Notes: generated by a model from the sequence alone, not told the origin. A stretch of DNA of 64,000 bases from Trichobilharzia regenti (GCA_944472135.2 OX235270.1:83771168-83835167); one strand, 5' to 3'. Shown: positions 10,956 through 23,385, counted from the stretch's first letter. Program-made: numbers and translations.

Positions 10956-12401
10956 GCTATTAATAATATACATCAATGCATGACGGATTCTTCCCCATCC
11001 TGTTTTTATGCACGAACCAGGAATTCCTTCCGTTCAATGTGCTTAGCAAATGATAGGTTGATAATTCAATTCAAGATTTCATACAGTATAGAAATTTATG
11101 CATATGAGTTAACCAAGCCAGATATTTTGCGCGGTAATTTCAACAGACATTTTTAAGATAAATTTTTGTTTTCATACTATAAATAAAGTTTGAAGTAAGC
11201 AACTCGTCCGATTAGCTGGACATTTTGTAACAGCAGAAACCAAGCAGTTACACAGAACACGGAGCACAGCAAAATATTTCGTTTTGATTTAAATAGTGTT
11301 TTCAAGTGCTTGATATTTTCAGTCACATCCACTGAACACGATAGAAATCGAATGAGTCTTTGTGAACTCCATATGTACACCAAGAATTCTATGGAAAATT
11401 TAAGAAGCTTTTTATCAGAGTTGATTTTATTTAAAGCTGAGGTTCCACAAATCATGGCCTCATTCACTCACGAGAAGACACTGGTAACATGATAAAAGTT
11501 TGCTTTGATGCTGTACTTCGCTGAAATTTAACACTACTTCATTGCAGTTGCAGGATATTTGTTGATTCTGAACCACTGGAACTAACTTTAAGTGGAGAAC
11601 AGCATGGAAGTAAAATTGACGGAGCGAAGCCTTAAATACTGATGTTTATCCATGAAGATTTGGGGAAACAAATGGTGGTAATTAAGAGCAGACATCTGTA
11701 ATTCATCTGCATATTTTCTGTTTATACTTACTATGGTATTTAACCAAGTAGTAAATCAGGAAACAGGGATATTACAGCAAAAGTGATGCCTTAGTAATGA
11801 AATAGAATAATTTTTTGGAAAATTCCCCACGAGCCATCTTATCGCAATATTTACACTTGTTCGTAGGTTTCAAATAATTGATTTGATCTTTAGTACTTGT
11901 CTTTGTCCCTTTTCAGTCCCTAATTTTAATGCCTCTCTCTGTGTTTGTGCGACATATTGATAACGTGCTGTTCTACAGTGTGATTTTGTTTAAGTGAGTC
12001 AATATCATACCGATCTTGGACTGTCTGTGGGAAGCGTTGGTGATTTGTTCTTGTTGATAGATTTTTTGATCCCGACTTGTTGGGAATATCCTAATTGATT
12101 CAATTGAATTTCGATTAACTAATTTTATTCTACAGTACTCGTTTTGTACTTAGAAAGTTACCTTGTCTGTATAGCTGCCTAATAATGACACTGATGAGGT
12201 AATTATGAGCTACTGATGTTACACAACAACCAAGAACAATAATCTTTTTGCTGTCTTTAGAGCATTTCGTTACTGTGAGTGTCTCAAGCAAGTTTTTTCA
12301 GAGAGATTGGTCTTCTGAGTTTAGACTACAATGAGTTATGTCTCTTTCACTGTTTCTCTATGCCCCCGCTTTTCTGAAGCCTCTCTGTTCCCCTCTTTTT
12401 A
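10956..12401. other. Stretch without recognised genes
   Basis: Short opposing frames at 11177-11492 show no recognisable domain. No repeat family member noticed. Confidence 0.4.
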
Positions 12402-12630
12402 CTTCCCGTTCCCCAGTGGAACATAGGGCTTCAAGATACTGGCTTGAAGTTTCTGTAGCAGTGTTTAATTTTTCACAGGATGGGGTTGCTAGCCTCATGC
12501 CCAACCTTTCCTCTTTACCAGCATTATTTCTGACTTAGCGAGGTAAAGGAGTGCGTCGGTGGCCGGGGATCGAACCCTGGACCATGTGCATGGTCGGCGA
12601 GCCTCCTAACCGCTATGCTACCGGGGCACT
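12402..12630 (-). mobile_element. Family A1 tRNA-derived SINE
   Basis: Read on the minus strand it has a tRNA-like head (A and B boxes near 12620 and 12570) and the A1 body with the segments 'cctttacctcgctaag', 'aatgctggtaaagagg' and 'gaggctagcaacccc'. It ends in the RTE-like 3' end 'ccctatgttccactgggg'. Near full length (about 229 bases). Confidence 0.85.
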
Positions 12631-13547
12631 GTTCACCTCTTACATAATGGTAATGATCAATAATAGAACATCAGACTGCTAAAGAAATGTCGGCACTAGT
12701 TTACTTTTCATTTCTATATAATACCCCTTGAAAATACTTATATCACCGGAATTTATGATAATTGAGAAGCAGTCTTTGGTCATTTGCATATTATCTAAAT
12801 TACTCAAATTCAGAAGAATCCAGGGATATTAGAAATGAAGAACTGTCTAATGAATAATATTATTTCAAACAAAAAAAAACTATCTAGAGTGTGAAGTCAA
12901 CTTCTGTCTGATAAATGAAAAGATGACGCATTTCGCAGTCTTACGCATTATTTCACCTTCTCGTTGGCGAATCTATAGTTGGAGAGTTGGAGCTTATCGT
13001 TGAGTATTTCAGCTTGTTAATGCGGTATGGGGCTTATCATTCTAAATGAAACAAATCGATACATTTCAATTTACCTAGTAAGACGTTTCTAGGGTATGAA
13101 ATAATTTTGAAACGGTGTTTTTTCCTCATACACTGAAATAAAGAGTGAAATACGTCTGCTATTGATGTTAGTCTGCGTTGACTGCCTTTAGGAAAACACT
13201 TTTTCTCATCCTATAAACTGTTCTGTTGTGCCTCTCAATAGTGGCGTCAGAAATCTGTACACTGTGAACTTTTCGAGTAGTTGACGTAATTTATGTCTAT
13301 AAAAGCAAATATGAATAATTAAGATTATAAATGTAGCCAGTAGAGCAGATGATGAATTAATAACGCTAGAAACTGATCAGCGCTTTGCTGCAGTGGATGA
13401 GTTGTTTAATTTTTCATCTCATCTAGTACACTCTACACCTTGTAGCTCTTATTCCCTTGTAATATTTACCGTTATTATTATCGTCGTCATCTTTAATCTT
13501 AGGATTCATAAGACAAGTTTCTTCTCCTGCACAGTCATCTATTCACT
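12631..13547. other. AT-rich stretch without recognised features
   Basis: Nothing recognisable on either strand. Confidence 0.45.
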
Positions 13548-13775
13548 TAGGCAGTCCGCACCCATCACCACGGTTCGAATCTGCGGCCTTCTGGTGACAA
13601 GGCGAGCTACCTCATAGATCATTCAGCCACTAAAATTCGATCCAATGGCCACTCTATGATTTCCAACTTCTGCCAACTTATGACACAGCGCTACCACTTC
13701 TCAATGTCTTCTCCGATGAATTACTGCCTCATCTTGAACCTACTCCACCCTACTGGTTACGGCTTCCCACTTCAC
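13548..13775 (-). mobile_element. Family B repeat, partial copy
   Basis: Minus-strand family B copy, missing the terminal segments. Recognised by 'ggttcgaatctgcgg', 'gacaaggcgagctacctc', 'ttccaacttctgccaactta' and 'tactgcctcatcttgaacc', which occur in the same order in the copies at 19150 and 22200. Confidence 0.75.
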
Positions 13776-14049
13776 TTAAGAAGGTTTCACAGTATGAAAA
13801 CACGCACTTGAAGTAAGTCATTGTTTTATGTTTGGCGTGCAATTCATTTTAAAGAATGCGAGGTGATGGTTTATAAACTGAAAATAACTCACAGAAACCA
13901 ATGTGTTTTTCACAGTTTTTACTCAGATCACATGGTGAATTTGTCCCTCAAGGAAAAAGAATATACCGACATTGTCAGATACGCGAAAGACTTCTCAAGA
14001 TAAAAATATATGATTCGATGGAAAATAAAATTCAATTTTGTGTAGATTA

Positions 14050-14325
14050 GTTTTAAAGAGTTAGTTTGTAGGGATTTGGTTGGTTTCAAGCTCAACCATA
14101 GATTGACATCTATTAGAGAACCACTGGAAACCAATAAGGACTACTGGATACCTCTTTCACTCTAGTTTGTAATTCATTGTTAGTACACATTCACCATCAG
14201 AATTTGAAAGCGGCACCTACTGATGGCAACTATTAAGCCATGAATTGTAACCCTTAACAGTTCGGGATTTTAGTGTGACCACCAACCAATTTCATCGCCG
14301 ATAATTTTTCATCACTCACTCCTTT
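14050..14325 (-). mobile_element. Family B repeat, degenerate single arm
   Basis: Begins with the family's outer end ('ttagtttgtagggatttgg'), then 'tctattagagaaccactgg', and finishes in a degenerate region matching the arms of the foldback copies at 6105 and 16959 ('tagtgtgaccaccaacc'). Confidence 0.65.
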
Positions 14326-15096
14326 ATCCCTGTTTCTTCGAAAGTGTCAAGGATCAAGATTAACTGATCTTTATCTTTTCTTCCTACTATGCTCTACACG
14401 AAGACTCTTCTTTGTGGTTATGACGGTCTTTATTTGTCTTTATTTCGTAATTTGAAACAGATTTCCTCTAATATACAGGACTAGATGTCAGCATTATTAT
14501 CTTTTAATTGTATAAAAGCTATGTTGATAGTTTTATATATGTTCTTATCCAACATCGTCTGTCTTCTCCGGGAATTATCTTACCATTCCAAACCACAGCT
14601 GATTAAAACTTTGTCAAAGCTAACTTGGAGCAATAACATTTGATATCCTAAATCAGATTCTCCTTCATTTTTACACAAACTGGGATGTCGGGTATTTTTC
14701 TGATACAATCAATGTAGGCGTATACACAGTTAGTACTGCATCCAACTTTGTAACATTTCTTTTGCCCTGCATTACTTAGAAGAGAAATGTTCTCCTCTTT
14801 TCTAAAACTCGATCTACACTGCTTTATTGACTGACTCATTGGCTGAGTTTCAGCTAAGAACTTAAAATAGAAGGGCGGCAGTTCAAGTTACTACCTTCCA
14901 TGTATCACACAAAGGTAGACAAAAAGTCTTTTTAAAGAAATCGGACTTACAGAAGTGAAATACGCAAAAATTCGAGGGAGGAAGGAAAGTAACATGGAAC
15001 GACATTAGAATTTAATTGATGTAAAGACCACAAATATTTTTTGGTATATACATCCCCAGCAGTCTTTAGCTATCGGGTCTAAGCATCCTAAGGACG
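14326..15096. other. Stretch without recognised features
   Basis: A short minus-strand frame (14648-14839) has no identifiable motif. Nothing else noted. Confidence 0.4.
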
Positions 15097-15330
15097 TCAG
15101 CTAGGCAGCTTACACCCTCCTATATGGATCGAAGTAATTGTCAGAGATTTCATGTACCGATAACGGGTTTTGTTTTGACGACCTCTAACCTTTTTACAAT
15201 CTAATCCCATATCAGCTAACATTGGCCATCGAGGAAGGCGTCGACTCAGCATATGCAACATGTGTAGCAGCCATCTGGGCTGATTCACCTTCACCGCTTT
15301 ACTACTGATCCCTACCTGCATAACACCAGT
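15097..15330 (-). pseudogene. Non-LTR retrotransposon C-terminal tail fragment
   Basis: The 74-residue frame contains NQPRWLLHMLHMLSRRLPRW followed by a KKVRGRQNKTRYRYMKSL stretch. This is the pattern of the post-RT tail of many flatworm and arthropod non-LTR elements (RWLGH.LRM...RLP and K.RG.Q..TW..). It is a different element from the SR2-like copies elsewhere in the window. An upstream overlapping minus-strand frame (15302-15490) may be an earlier part of the same fragment out of register, but it has no diagnostic motif. No catalytic domain is left. Confidence 0.6.
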
Positions 15331-16706
15331 TATTCATTATTCTTTGAAGGCGTAAGTAAAGTGTTTCTTTTAATGGTGCCAAAGTCTGACCTTCAGTGTT
15401 CATGATGGAGGATGAAATAATCAATCTTTTGAAAGAAATATCTTTTTTCATCGTATGTGAAAACCCACATTCATTGAGTATTGAGTTCAATTTAATTGTG
15501 CGCCAATTTACATTGGTCAGTTCAAATGGTCATTTGAAAATTATGCTGCACAAGCTAAGGCTGGAATAAACAACTCAGATGTATGGGAGTATTTATTTTT
15601 TTTTCCTGCTAGTTTTTAAAGACAAAATGAAGTACATCCGGTATGTGAATAATTTAGTTGTGATAAAAATCTTCTTCTGGTTGGGATACAGGCTGTATAT
15701 GCATATAGATTTGAAATTAAAAAGTATACAGTTTACAACGAAAAAATTTGGACTAAGTTTATCCAAACTTCTTTTTTGCTTTATGATATAAATTAAAACA
15801 CTGGATTAGTAATGTCTACTGCAAAATAAGTCTACTTCAATTGATCAATACATTGAAATCCTTAAGATAACTTAAAAGTCTAATGCAGGATACTGACTAA
15901 AGTATGCCATTGCTACATAGATAACCTTTTAGCTATCATAGTAGTCCAAAGTAATTGTCATAATTAAAGGGATGTTTGATGATGACATCATGCCAGTTCA
16001 TTGGAGCTTGTCACTTTCAAGCGACTTAAAACAGCTAGTCTTATTAGTCTTGTCTTGCCCTGGTAACTGGATGTCTTTTTTCCTTCATCTCACTACGTAA
16101 TCTTTGTCTTTAACCTCACCCCGTTTTATTATCTGCAGTGTAATGAATTGAACTCATTACATCGTTACCTAATTTATTAGTCACACTGCATCTAACGCAT
16201 ATTCCGTCTTTATTACGTAACTCCTTTACCATTATATGCATACATTTATTCTGTTTAAACTTGAACTGCCTGTGTAAAAACTATATAAGCGCAATTTTCT
16301 GAGCACTGTTCACTAATTGTGGAACTTTCGGTCAACTGACAACATGTAAGATTTGGAAGTATGTTGAAACTTTTCTGTACGTAAACCTCATAATTTATTT
16401 AGGCTGTAAGCAATAGCTGATGAGAAGCCCACGAAATAAATAAATAAATGATGGTACCATATTATTCTGCACAAACCACTGTTGTTCTTGCTTTATTCAA
16501 ACAGCTCCTGTAACAGTACAGAAAAACTTTACATAGTTTTATGTACTAGTTAAAAGATGGCAACTTTTGATATTACGCAAGTGAATACACAAAGAATAGA
16601 AAGAGAAGAAGTACATTTCTCTGTAAGCTTTTTGGTGTGCTTACAAACTTTACAAGCGTATACTAGATTTAGGGAAAAGCAGCTGGAATAAAAAGTAGTA
16701 AGTTCA
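15331..16706. other. AT-rich stretch without recognised features
   Basis: No recognisable gene or repeat copy; only short chance frames such as 15579-15791. Confidence 0.4.
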
Positions 16707-16970
16707 ATCACGGATTAACAACGGTGCGCCGGTGGCATAGCGGTTGGGACGCTCGCCGACCATGCATATGGTCCGGGGTTTGATCACCGGCGGACGCACT
16801 CTTTTTCCTCATTAAGCCAGAAATAATGCTGGTAAAGAGGAAAGGTTGGGCATGAGGCTAGCAACCGCATCCTGTAAAAATAAACACGGTTAAAGAAACT
16901 TCAAGCCAGTAGCTTGAAGTCCTATGTTCCATTGGGAATGTGAAGGGAAAAAAGTTTGATCACGGATTAA
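16707..16970 (+). mobile_element. Family A1 SINE with target-site duplication, inserted in family B
   Basis: The SINE body (about 16719-16951) has A-box-like 'tggcatagcgg', a B-box-like segment near 16778, and the complete A1 body ending 'cctatgttccattggg'. It is flanked by a duplicated 'atcacggattaa' at 16707-16718 and 16959-16970. Extending outward, 19 positions match with two differences. The duplicated sequence belongs to the family B element at 16959-17630, so the SINE is younger than that copy. Confidence 0.85.
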
Positions 16971-17630
16971 TATCAGTTAGGAGAACTATTGAAGACCATC
17001 GAGGAGTACTGAGCAACTGTTTCATCCTAGTTTGGGACTGGTCATTAATACACACCCACAATAGGGTTTTGAACCCAACGTCTTCTGCTTACAAGTCAAG
17101 CCTGTATACCATTCAGCCGCTGGGATCTGACCTAATGGCCAGTCCATAAATTCCAACCTCTGCGAATTCGTGGTTTTAGCGTGACCACCAACTAATGTCA
17201 TCGGCAGTGATTTTCTGGTACTCTCGATCTGGTGGACACTACTGGTCACGACTCCTTGCTAGAACTACAGGTAAATTATTCCTGTAGTCAGTCACTAACT
17301 GGTGTTGATCTGATGCTCGTGACCAGTGAGTCCCACCTAGTTGGGAGTGAGGACAAGCAATTTCTGATGACAGTCTTTGGTAGTCACGTTAAAACTATGA
17401 GTTCGAAGAGGTTAGGATTCATGGGCCATCAGTTTAGGTTCCAACGGCTGAATGTTCTACATACTTGACTTGTGACTGGAAGGTCCTGGGCTCGAAATCC
17501 GGTGGTGGGTGCGCACGGGAGATGTGTCCTAAACTAGGCTGAAACACCTGTCCTGTACGTCCCACTGGTTTTCATTGGTTTTCTAACTGATACTAATCCG
17601 TGATCAAATTTAAAACAAATAAAATCCCTA
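16959..17630. mobile_element. Family B foldback element
   Basis: The two ends are inverted: 'gatcacggattaatatcag' at the left and 'gatactaatccgtgatc' at the right. Arms converge on a centre near 17280. Each arm holds a degenerate family B tRNA-like region, one on each strand (right arm 'ggtcctgggctcgaaatcc' near 17492; left arm complement near 17070). Total length about 650 bases, architecture as at 6105-6790. Confidence 0.78.
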
Positions 17631-17649
17631 AATTTTTTTATTTATTTAT

Positions 17650-17827
17650 TTTTTTGATTTACAGCTTGATTCCACACTGTATTTTTGGTACAAGTATGAA
17701 ATTTTCAGCATGGATATCGGTAGCCCAAATTTCACAGGCCGACCATAGATATCAAGGTGTGCGTCGGCGTAGGCTCGAACCCCGGACCATGTGCATGGTC
17801 GTTGAGAATCCTAACCACTGTGCAGGT
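17650..17827 (-). mobile_element. Family A2 tRNA-derived SINE
   Basis: Minus-strand copy. From right to left it has the tRNA-like head with B-box complement 'ggctcgaaccccgg', then 'gatatctatggtcggcctg', 'gggctaccgatatccatgc', and a tail complementary to a run of T near 17630-17655. Confidence 0.82.
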
Positions 17828-18713
17828 AACTCTTGAAAATGTAATTGGCTGAGCAGTAGTCAGATATTCAAGTCAGTGATCATGAACAAAGACAAAAGAT
17901 AAAGGAGTGTAAAGTAATATTGTCAAAACCGATTAAAGTTAAAGTAGGAGAATTGTAGAAAGATGAAATTTTTTGACTATAATTGGTTTAAAGTAATAAA
18001 AATTCTTTCTGAATGCATAAGCTGAGTTTCAATGATTTAATCGACATCGCTTTGGCGATTATCTTTAATAATTGCAAATATTAACTGAGTGATTGTCCCT
18101 TGGAATACCCTCAGATGTCCTATATATGCGTCATAGTGTGTACATGTTAACTGGTAGATGCAGTTGGATGGAAGATGACGTTTGTTGTGCTATACGAGTG
18201 CCATTCTGTTGGCAAAAGTCGCTAGTTGATAAAAATCTTTTGAAAAATCAAATTCTTGCTAAAGTTACCGTAAAAGTGTAACCACTGTTATTTTAAAAGC
18301 TGTCAATTTGATGCAGCCTACAGAATACTATCACCGCTCTTTCTCACTGTGTCCTCCTGAGACAGATATATGGAGTGTTTGTTCTATAATTTAGGGTGTC
18401 AAGTCTGAATAATATCAATGTTATAAGTGTGAAGATCACATAAAATTCAGCTCAGGGTCACTTTTTTTTCAGTGGCTGTTACTCACTCTTTACTGAATGT
18501 TTCTTTTTAATTTGGTTGTTTATTCAGAATTTTTAAAAGATTAGTACGTAATGCGGCGTCGAGACCGCTATCTTTTTCCGTCAACTCAGATACCAATCAT
18601 CAAATCATTTAAGTAAAGTTTACCTCTTGATAAATTGCCAAGCACACAATACTACCAAGTAGTCTACGGTTTATATGATATCCAGGGATAAATACATTAT
18701 ACACTGTCAGTTC
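17828..18713. other. Stretch without recognised features
   Basis: No recognised gene or repeat. Small frame 18093-18281 lacks identifiable motifs. Confidence 0.4.
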
Positions 18714-18717
18714 ATAC

Positions 18718-19053
18718 TGTGGTGAGAGCAGGCTGCTAGCCAATTGGTAGACATTAATTTACGTCAATGTCTATGTCGCTAATATTGGCCGTGAGAAAAT
18801 ATGAACAAGGCTGATTCAAAAACCAGTCACAGCAGACTTAACGTGGGCAAATATGATTCGCAGATATATGGCTTGACTTTCTCAGAAACCAGTCACAAGC
18901 AGTAGAGAATAACCTTAAGCAAGAAAAAAACAATCAGAAGACTGTGTTTGTCTGCTTGAATAAGCTATAATAATGTACATGAAATATATATAAATAAGTG
19001 CTGATTTCCTCAATAAACGATCTGTTGCCTGGCCCTTATCTTCTGTTGTTACA
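18718..19053 (+). mobile_element. Solo LTR with 4-bp target-site duplication
   Basis: 336-bp unit starting TGTGGTGAGAG and ending TGTTGTTACA (TG...CA ends). It is flanked by 'atac' at 18714-18717 and 19054-19057. It matches in inverted orientation the LTRs of the element at 60854-61736 at both ends ('ccaatattgg' region, 'aacagatcgttta' region). No internal domain lies next to it, so it is best explained as LTR-LTR recombination leaving a solo LTR. Orientation is inferred from the primer site and purine tract in the related element. Confidence 0.88.
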
Positions 19054-19149
19054 ATACGAAGTTGTTTCTAGGATGACAACAACTGTCAAGTGATAGGTAT
19101 ATGTATCATTTCTTAAAGTCTTAATTAATTTCATGCAGTATACGGAGGT

Positions 19150-19625
19150 ACAATATTGGCTGGAGGATTTCATCGTGGGCTGACGTCGGTGAGAGAACCA
19201 TTAAAAACCACCAGGGAGTACTGGATATGCAGCTGCTTCTTACAAGTGCTCCGGACTCTTCAGAAGTACGCACCCACCACCAGGGTTCGAACCCAGGGCC
19301 TTCCGGTTACAAGACGAGCTAGCTCGTAGATCATTCAGCCAATGGGACCCGACCCAATGACCAGTCAGTCTATAAATTCTAACTTCTGTGAATTGATGAC
19401 ATAGGGCGACCACTTGGGAATGTCATCTTCGGTGAGTCGCTGCCTAACCTTCAACCTGCTGCACCCTGCTGGTCACAGCCTCCCACTAGAACCCCAGGTG
19501 ACTGCCTGGGTAGGACTAGTCACTGGTGAGTATCAGATCGATTTTCAATCAATGTCATCTCATGACGAAATCCTCCAACCAATCCATCAAAATCCCTACA
19601 AAAACCAATGCTTGAAGACACATTA
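19150..19625 (-). mobile_element. Family B repeat with short inverted ends
   Basis: Nearly full-length copy. Left end 'ggaggatttcatcgtgg', right end 'gacgaaatcctccaacc', which are inverted relative to each other. Between them on the minus strand lies the tRNA-like region with B-box complement 'gggttcgaaccc' and 'gagctagctcgtag'. No protein coding. Confidence 0.82.
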
Positions 19626-20649
19626 CCACTTAATACTAACTTTTGGAGAATAACTTACAACTCATTATTACTCCAGTTGGCTCGCATAACTTTCCAACTT
19701 AATATCAACAGTTCTGTTATTCCCCTTTTTTATTTTATTGGCAAAGTGTTTTTTTTCATGTCTACAATGAGCATTGCGTCATTACTGTTGCACGTGTTTG
19801 TCAAAAAGAGAGATTGATCAAGGAATATTTGTTCACGGAGTCACCGCCCAACACGTACAATTGACATTACGTAACAACAGTAGCCGACGTAAACAAAATA
19901 TTCTGTGTAAAATAAAGAATTTGAAAAAAAAAACGAAAACAACTCGACGAATTCAAAAATCCTTGAGTGATTATTAGGAAACAGTTTTTTCCTCGAAATG
20001 TTATCAGCAAATAACGCTACATAGTTGTATTAAAATAAAAACAACTAACTAAAACATTGATAAAAATGGACTACACTGGTGTGCTTAGCTTCCGTTCGAC
20101 TAGATTAAAATGAACTAAGAGTATGACAGACATCAGTCATCTTCTGAAGACATTTTTTGTAAAACTTCAGTAAATTATTTTCTCTTAAGAACGGAAACTA
20201 AGAAAAACTGACAAGATTGAACATGCAGATGAGATCTAAGATGTAACTTGTTCCGAAATAATAAGAAAAGGGTTATAAATCTTTTTAAGACAGTGAGCAC
20301 TTTCTCACCCAGAATCCTAATATTCACTTAGCTTAAAAGAAGCCTAAAAATCTTCAACGAGAAGAAGTGAATCTTGTTTTCGTTTCATGAGTTCTGAGTG
20401 CAGTATAGGGTTTTAGTGGCACACATCCATTGTACTCTATTCTTTGTTGTCATTTTCGTCTGTCTCTATCATCATTCACAAGCTCTTAAACTTAATCTTC
20501 AGATGATTTCAATGTCACAGTCAGACGCCTTGCTCGTCGCCTTCTATTTAGGTTCTTTTCAGGAAGCTGATGTTAAACCTTACTGAACAATCTCCTTAGA
20601 TTATACCTAACCCACCACATTCTCCTTCTGTACATATATTGCCTAGTAG
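19626..20649. other. Stretch without recognised features
   Basis: Short frames at 19608-19977 and 20398-20586 have no domain signature. No repeat copy recognised. Confidence 0.4.
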
Positions 20650-21045
20650 GTTGTTGACTGACTGCCAGAGTCCGTTCTCGTCTATTCCTTATAACCAGCT
20701 ACCTGATCTTCAGTATAAGGCAAAGGCATTTATTAATGATGGTCTGCACTATTCTGTTGGAACTGATTCTGATAACGCCCATTCCAAGTCTCTGATTGAT
20801 GTAGAAGCACTGACTTGACACTACTGTCGAGAGGTCTTATCACGTTCCTTATGCTGAGTTTGGTAGATTTCTGCCCTGACTCTGACGTCCTCCTTTACTT
20901 CACTTGTAGTTGAAACGATGCTGAAAGAGACAAATTCCTCCAGGTTACTCTCATTTACGGAGATTGATATTCGTCGTTGTCGGTTGGTTATTTTCATCAA
21001 CTCTGTCTTCTCTGTACTCACCTAAAGTTCTGTCTTTATTGCTTT
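20650..21045 (-). pseudogene. RTE (SR2-like) RT C-terminal fragment
   Basis: The minus-strand frame 20821-21021 contains STEKTELMKITN, then a divergent stretch, then FSIVSTTSEVKEDVRVRAEI. This parallels the IDKTEVMKI...LGSIVSTTGGTDEDIKARI segment of the copy at 36310-36480. Sequence at 20650-20820 corresponds to the region just downstream ('ctgatcttcagtat' complement). Very diverged, no catalytic motif, clearly dead. Confidence 0.7.
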
Positions 21046-22199
21046 TTACCTAAAACTTGTTTAATAAACAATTCGTAGGTTTTATATACTAGAACAGATA
21101 TCTGCTATCAAGTTTAAGAATGTCCACTGCATATTCTCGTAAAAATTGAGTTACTGATGGGATGAAAATGCGTGAAAGGTGTTTAGGTGAGAAAATCATC
21201 ACTGGAAAGTAATTATGTATAAAACGAGAGAGGTAGGTGAAATATCCAACACTTAGCTCGTTAGAGCTGAACAGATTAAAGAACACAATCTGAGATCTTT
21301 TCCATAAGTCTTCCTCACCACTTTTTGTAAAGTGTTCGTGCAACATATTTGATAAGTAGTAACTTCAAACAGAGACATCGATATTTCGTCTATTTGACAG
21401 TCATAGCCCTACACCAGTGACAACAAAATCGCAATACAAACTGTCTATATCTTGAAGGGACAGAAGTCGAAAAATGTTTTATCATATAATTTCAACTAAT
21501 GAAGAAAGATTTTAATAAGAGACAATCCATTAATTTATAAATTACTTCTCGAAATGATTTATTACGTGAATATTAAGTATGCTTCAAGTTGAGTGTAAAG
21601 CAACTCAACTCATTAATCGTTTGTAAGTTCCTGTAGTACAATTGTGATATTTGTTTTCTTCCAATCTTGCTTTGTACTGATATGATTGCTTTCAATTTTA
21701 TAGCATGAAATGATTTCAGTTAGAGTACCGTTGAAAATCAGAGAGCACGGGATAGATGTCTCTTCCTACTTCTGGGAGTCCTACAGCGCATTGACTCTAG
21801 ATCCATTCGATTACGAAGGCAGTCAGATGCCTATTTAATCACTTGAAGTCAGTCCAATGGTCTATGAACCCTGACTTCTGCCCAGTTTGTTATAGTTATC
21901 GCAACCATCGGCCAGTATCTTTGGTCGTCTTTGTGGACTCCATTGGCAACGCCTACTCAGGAGCGCATACTGGCGAAGACTAGGAAAAGACGGTTGTCCA
22001 GAATTCTCTTATTTTCAATGATCTTCTCACTGATATTAGTTCATGATTTAACTTGAAATAATATTTTTGTGAAGTGGAAACTAAAAATGGCCACAATGAC
22101 AGCGGACATTTTGGGTGATAAAAGCATTTTTACTCTGAAGTTGGATAGTTAGAGAAGCTACCAATGAGCCATACTTCTTTGACTGTACAACCAGGTGAA
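21046..22199. other. Stretch without recognised features
   Basis: Frame 21089-21346 (minus) shows no recognisable motif. Nothing else found. Confidence 0.4.
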
Positions 22200-22665
22200 A
22201 CTGATTTGATTGATTAGTTACAGGATTTCATCATTAGCTGACATTGGTTAGAGAACCATTGGAAAACCACCAGGGAGTACTGGATATCCAGCTGTTTCGT
22301 CCTAGTGCTCTGGACTCTCTAGAGGTTGGGCACCCACCACCACAGTTCGAACCCAGGGCCTTCTGGTGACAAGGCAAGCTAGCTCGCAGATCATTCAGGC
22401 AGTGGGACCTAACCCAGTGGGCAGTCCATGAATTCTAACTTCTGCGAATTTATGACATAGCGCGACCACTTGTGAATGTCATCTTTGATGAGTTACTGCC
22501 TCATCTTCAACCTGCTTCATCCTACTGGTCACGGATTCCCACTAGACCCCATGTAACTATCTACCTGAATAGAGCTAAACTAGGAATAAACAACTGTCCA
22601 GTACTCCCAGGTTTCCAGTGGTTCTGTAATCAATGTCAGCTCATGGTGAAATCCTGAAACTGTTT
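22200..22665 (-). mobile_element. Family B repeat with inverted ends of about 85 bases
   Basis: The left end (from about 22210: 'caggatttcatcattagctg', 'agagaaccattgg', 'gggagtactgg') and the right end (to about 22660: 'agtactcccagg', 'ccagtggttctg', 'gctcatggtgaaatcctg') are reverse complements over roughly 85 bases. The middle carries the tRNA-like region on the minus strand ('cagttcgaacccagggcc'). A direct 'gaaactg' occurs just outside each end (22197-22203 and 22656-22662) and could be a target-site duplication. Confidence 0.8.
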
Positions 22666-23182
22666 TAAATATCAGGTAAAAGATCAGTTACCTCAGGTCT
22701 GTATAAATGGCATGCTAATCAAACTAGTTACTGACTACTTCTAACCGTCTGGCATTAATTACAACTTCATGTTTCTTAGACTACTCGGCACATAGAAAAA
22801 CTGACTGGTGAAATACAATCAGGAGTATCAACTAAATAACATGATAATGGTTTCACCTTAATGAATAACCAGTGTATGCATTCTTAACCTTTCAAAATTT
22901 GGCATTGTAGACCACAAGAAGACAAAATTATATATCTAACTAGCCCACAAATAAATGAATTTATATTCCTGAAAACTAAGGAGCATTTTTTAACGCTTAC
23001 CTGGTTTTTGGAAATAACTACATCATTCTAGACTGATAAAAGCTTTGAAAAACATCATGACATGACACTTTCGGCTTAAAGATTGTCATTTCTTGAGATA
23101 CCTCCTCACACCATTCAACTCAGTCTTCTAGGATTCTATGCTAACCGAATGACGATTGAGCTGTCGCTTAACAAAGTGTCCC
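22666..23182. other. Stretch without recognised features
   Basis: Nothing recognised. Confidence 0.4.
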
Positions 23183-23385
23183 TGTGCGTTGGTGGCACAG
23201 TGGTTAGGACTCTCGCCGACCATGCACATGGTCCGAGGTTCGATCCCCTGCCGACGCACACCTGATATCTATGGTCGGCCTGTGAAATTTGGGCTACCGA
23301 TATCCATGCTGAAAATTCCGTACTTGTACCAAAAATACGATGTGGGATCAGGCTATAATCAAAAATAAAAATAAAATAAATATTC
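23183..23385 (+). mobile_element. Family A2 tRNA-derived SINE
   Basis: Full-length plus-strand copy: A-box-like 'tggcacagtgg', B-box-like 'gaggttcgatccc', A2 body, and a simple-repeat tail of AAAAT-type units. Frames on both strands over it are shadows of the SINE. Confidence 0.87.

Noticed and set aside
10743..11156. 137-residue frame beginning MAQWLGLSPTMHMVRGSSPRRRTPD
   Set aside because: It is an A2 SINE (tRNA-like head and body) read through into flanking DNA; similar peptides appear at every A2 copy.
12545..12628. tRNA gene candidates at the SINE heads (also 16724, 23184, 54089, 61885, 62259)
   Set aside because: A and B boxes are present, but the acceptor and anticodon arms do not form a proper cloverleaf and each copy continues into a SINE body. 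Treated as SINE heads, not functional tRNA genes.
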